The notes under the pieces are model-generated. The model worked only from the letters and a program-made list of their open reading frames with translations, was not told where the DNA came from and made no database searches. Shown in pieces: positions 5,692 to 5,896 of a stretch of 5,896 nucleotides of DNA. The stretch's first letter is position 1. The number at the start of each line of letters is the position of its first letter. The stretch is from Spirochaetales bacterium (GTDB lineage Bacteria > Spirochaetota > Spirochaetia > DSM-16054 > Sediminispirochaetaceae). The translations under genes and the position numbers were made by a program. The stretch lies in NCBI GenBank assembly GCA_021767325.1, contig JAASTM010000173.1, forward strand, positions 1 to 5,896, read 5' to 3'.

Positions 5692-5896
5692 CTACTGCTT
5701 CTTGAAACGCGTAAAAATAGGATGAAAATATTTCTCCATATCAATTTTTCTGGATAGGAGTTTAATCGCCTGGTGGTAGATAAAAAAGGCTCCGGCAATA
5801 GAACCGACGAACAACAAGAGGAAAAGAATTTGGGCTGTACCGGAGCTGATGCTCTCGCCGGCAAAGGCGCTTATTACAGCTAAACCGACCGTTAAA
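5692..5896 (-). CDS. Small membrane protein, C-terminal fragment (5' end outside window)
   Basis: On the minus strand a frame open from the right edge (first full codon at 5895-5893) encodes 67 residues ending in TAG at 5692-5694. It begins inside a hydrophobic stretch (LTVGLAVISAFAG) and continues through a short polar loop into a clear transmembrane helix (AQILFLLLFVGSIAGAFFIY, fragment residues 21-40). A basic, amphipathic tail (KLLSRKIDMEKYFHPIFTRFKKQ, shown here in two parts: KLLSRKIDMEK and YFHPIFTRFKKQ) ends the protein. By the positive-inside rule the tail is cytoplasmic. The family is not recognisable from this fragment. The gene converges on the unnamed 545-residue protein gene with 45 bases between stop codons. 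An overlapping ORF in another frame of this strand (5643-5864) is rich in Ser and Arg and looks like a shadow; the frame chosen here has a far more protein-like composition. Confidence 0.6.
   Translation of the reverse strand, partial: LTVGLAVISAFAGESISSGTAQILFLLLFVGSIAGAFFIYHQAIKLLSRKIDMEKYFHPIFTRFKKQ

Noticed and set aside
5661..5692. Inverted repeat GTACACA/TGTGTAC between the two convergent genes as a bidirectional terminator
   Set aside because: The stem is only 7 pairs with an 18-base loop, is not GC-rich and has no T-run on either strand, so it does not meet the usual pattern.

Overview
The window looks like a piece of a bacterial chromosome of intermediate GC content, most plausibly from a free-living spirochaete (Spirochaetales). 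This is an inference. It rests mainly on the chemoreceptor tip wording ([13 protein letters not shown]), which I associate with Treponema/Spirochaeta receptors, and on the unnamed 545-residue protein, whose style resembles spirochaete conserved hypotheticals. Only database searches would settle the lineage. There is no sign of an insertion sequence, prophage or CRISPR array, and gene density is high.

Layout, left to right. (1) The C-terminal half of a PerR-type peroxide sensor of the Fur family is cut by the left edge. A 68-bp gap follows, containing two overlapping 7-1-7 dyads and a strong ribosome binding site. Next comes a Prx6-type peroxiredoxin ending at a clear intrinsic terminator. Together these form a small peroxide-defence module in which the regulator probably controls the peroxidase. 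(2) A tag gene (3-methyladenine DNA glycosylase I) lies on the minus strand, convergent with the peroxiredoxin gene. Its extended -10 promoter sits so close to the start codon that the mRNA should be leaderless. (3) A 724-residue chemoreceptor diverges from tag. It has a periplasmic dCache domain carrying all residues of the amino-acid-binding motif. (4) Eleven bases after the chemoreceptor stop, a near-consensus promoter starts a tRNA-Ala(GGC) gene. (5) Only 27 bases after the tRNA, a 545-residue cytoplasmic protein of unknown function begins at a TTG codon, so it probably shares the tRNA transcript. (6) At the right edge, on the minus strand, is the C-terminal end of a small membrane protein.

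The genes cover peroxide defence, alkylation repair, chemotaxis and translation; only perR and prx clearly work together. The points most worth following up are the tRNA-mRNA linkage, the unnamed protein, the overlapping PerR-like operator and the leaderless tag transcript. I saw no wholly new multi-gene system here.
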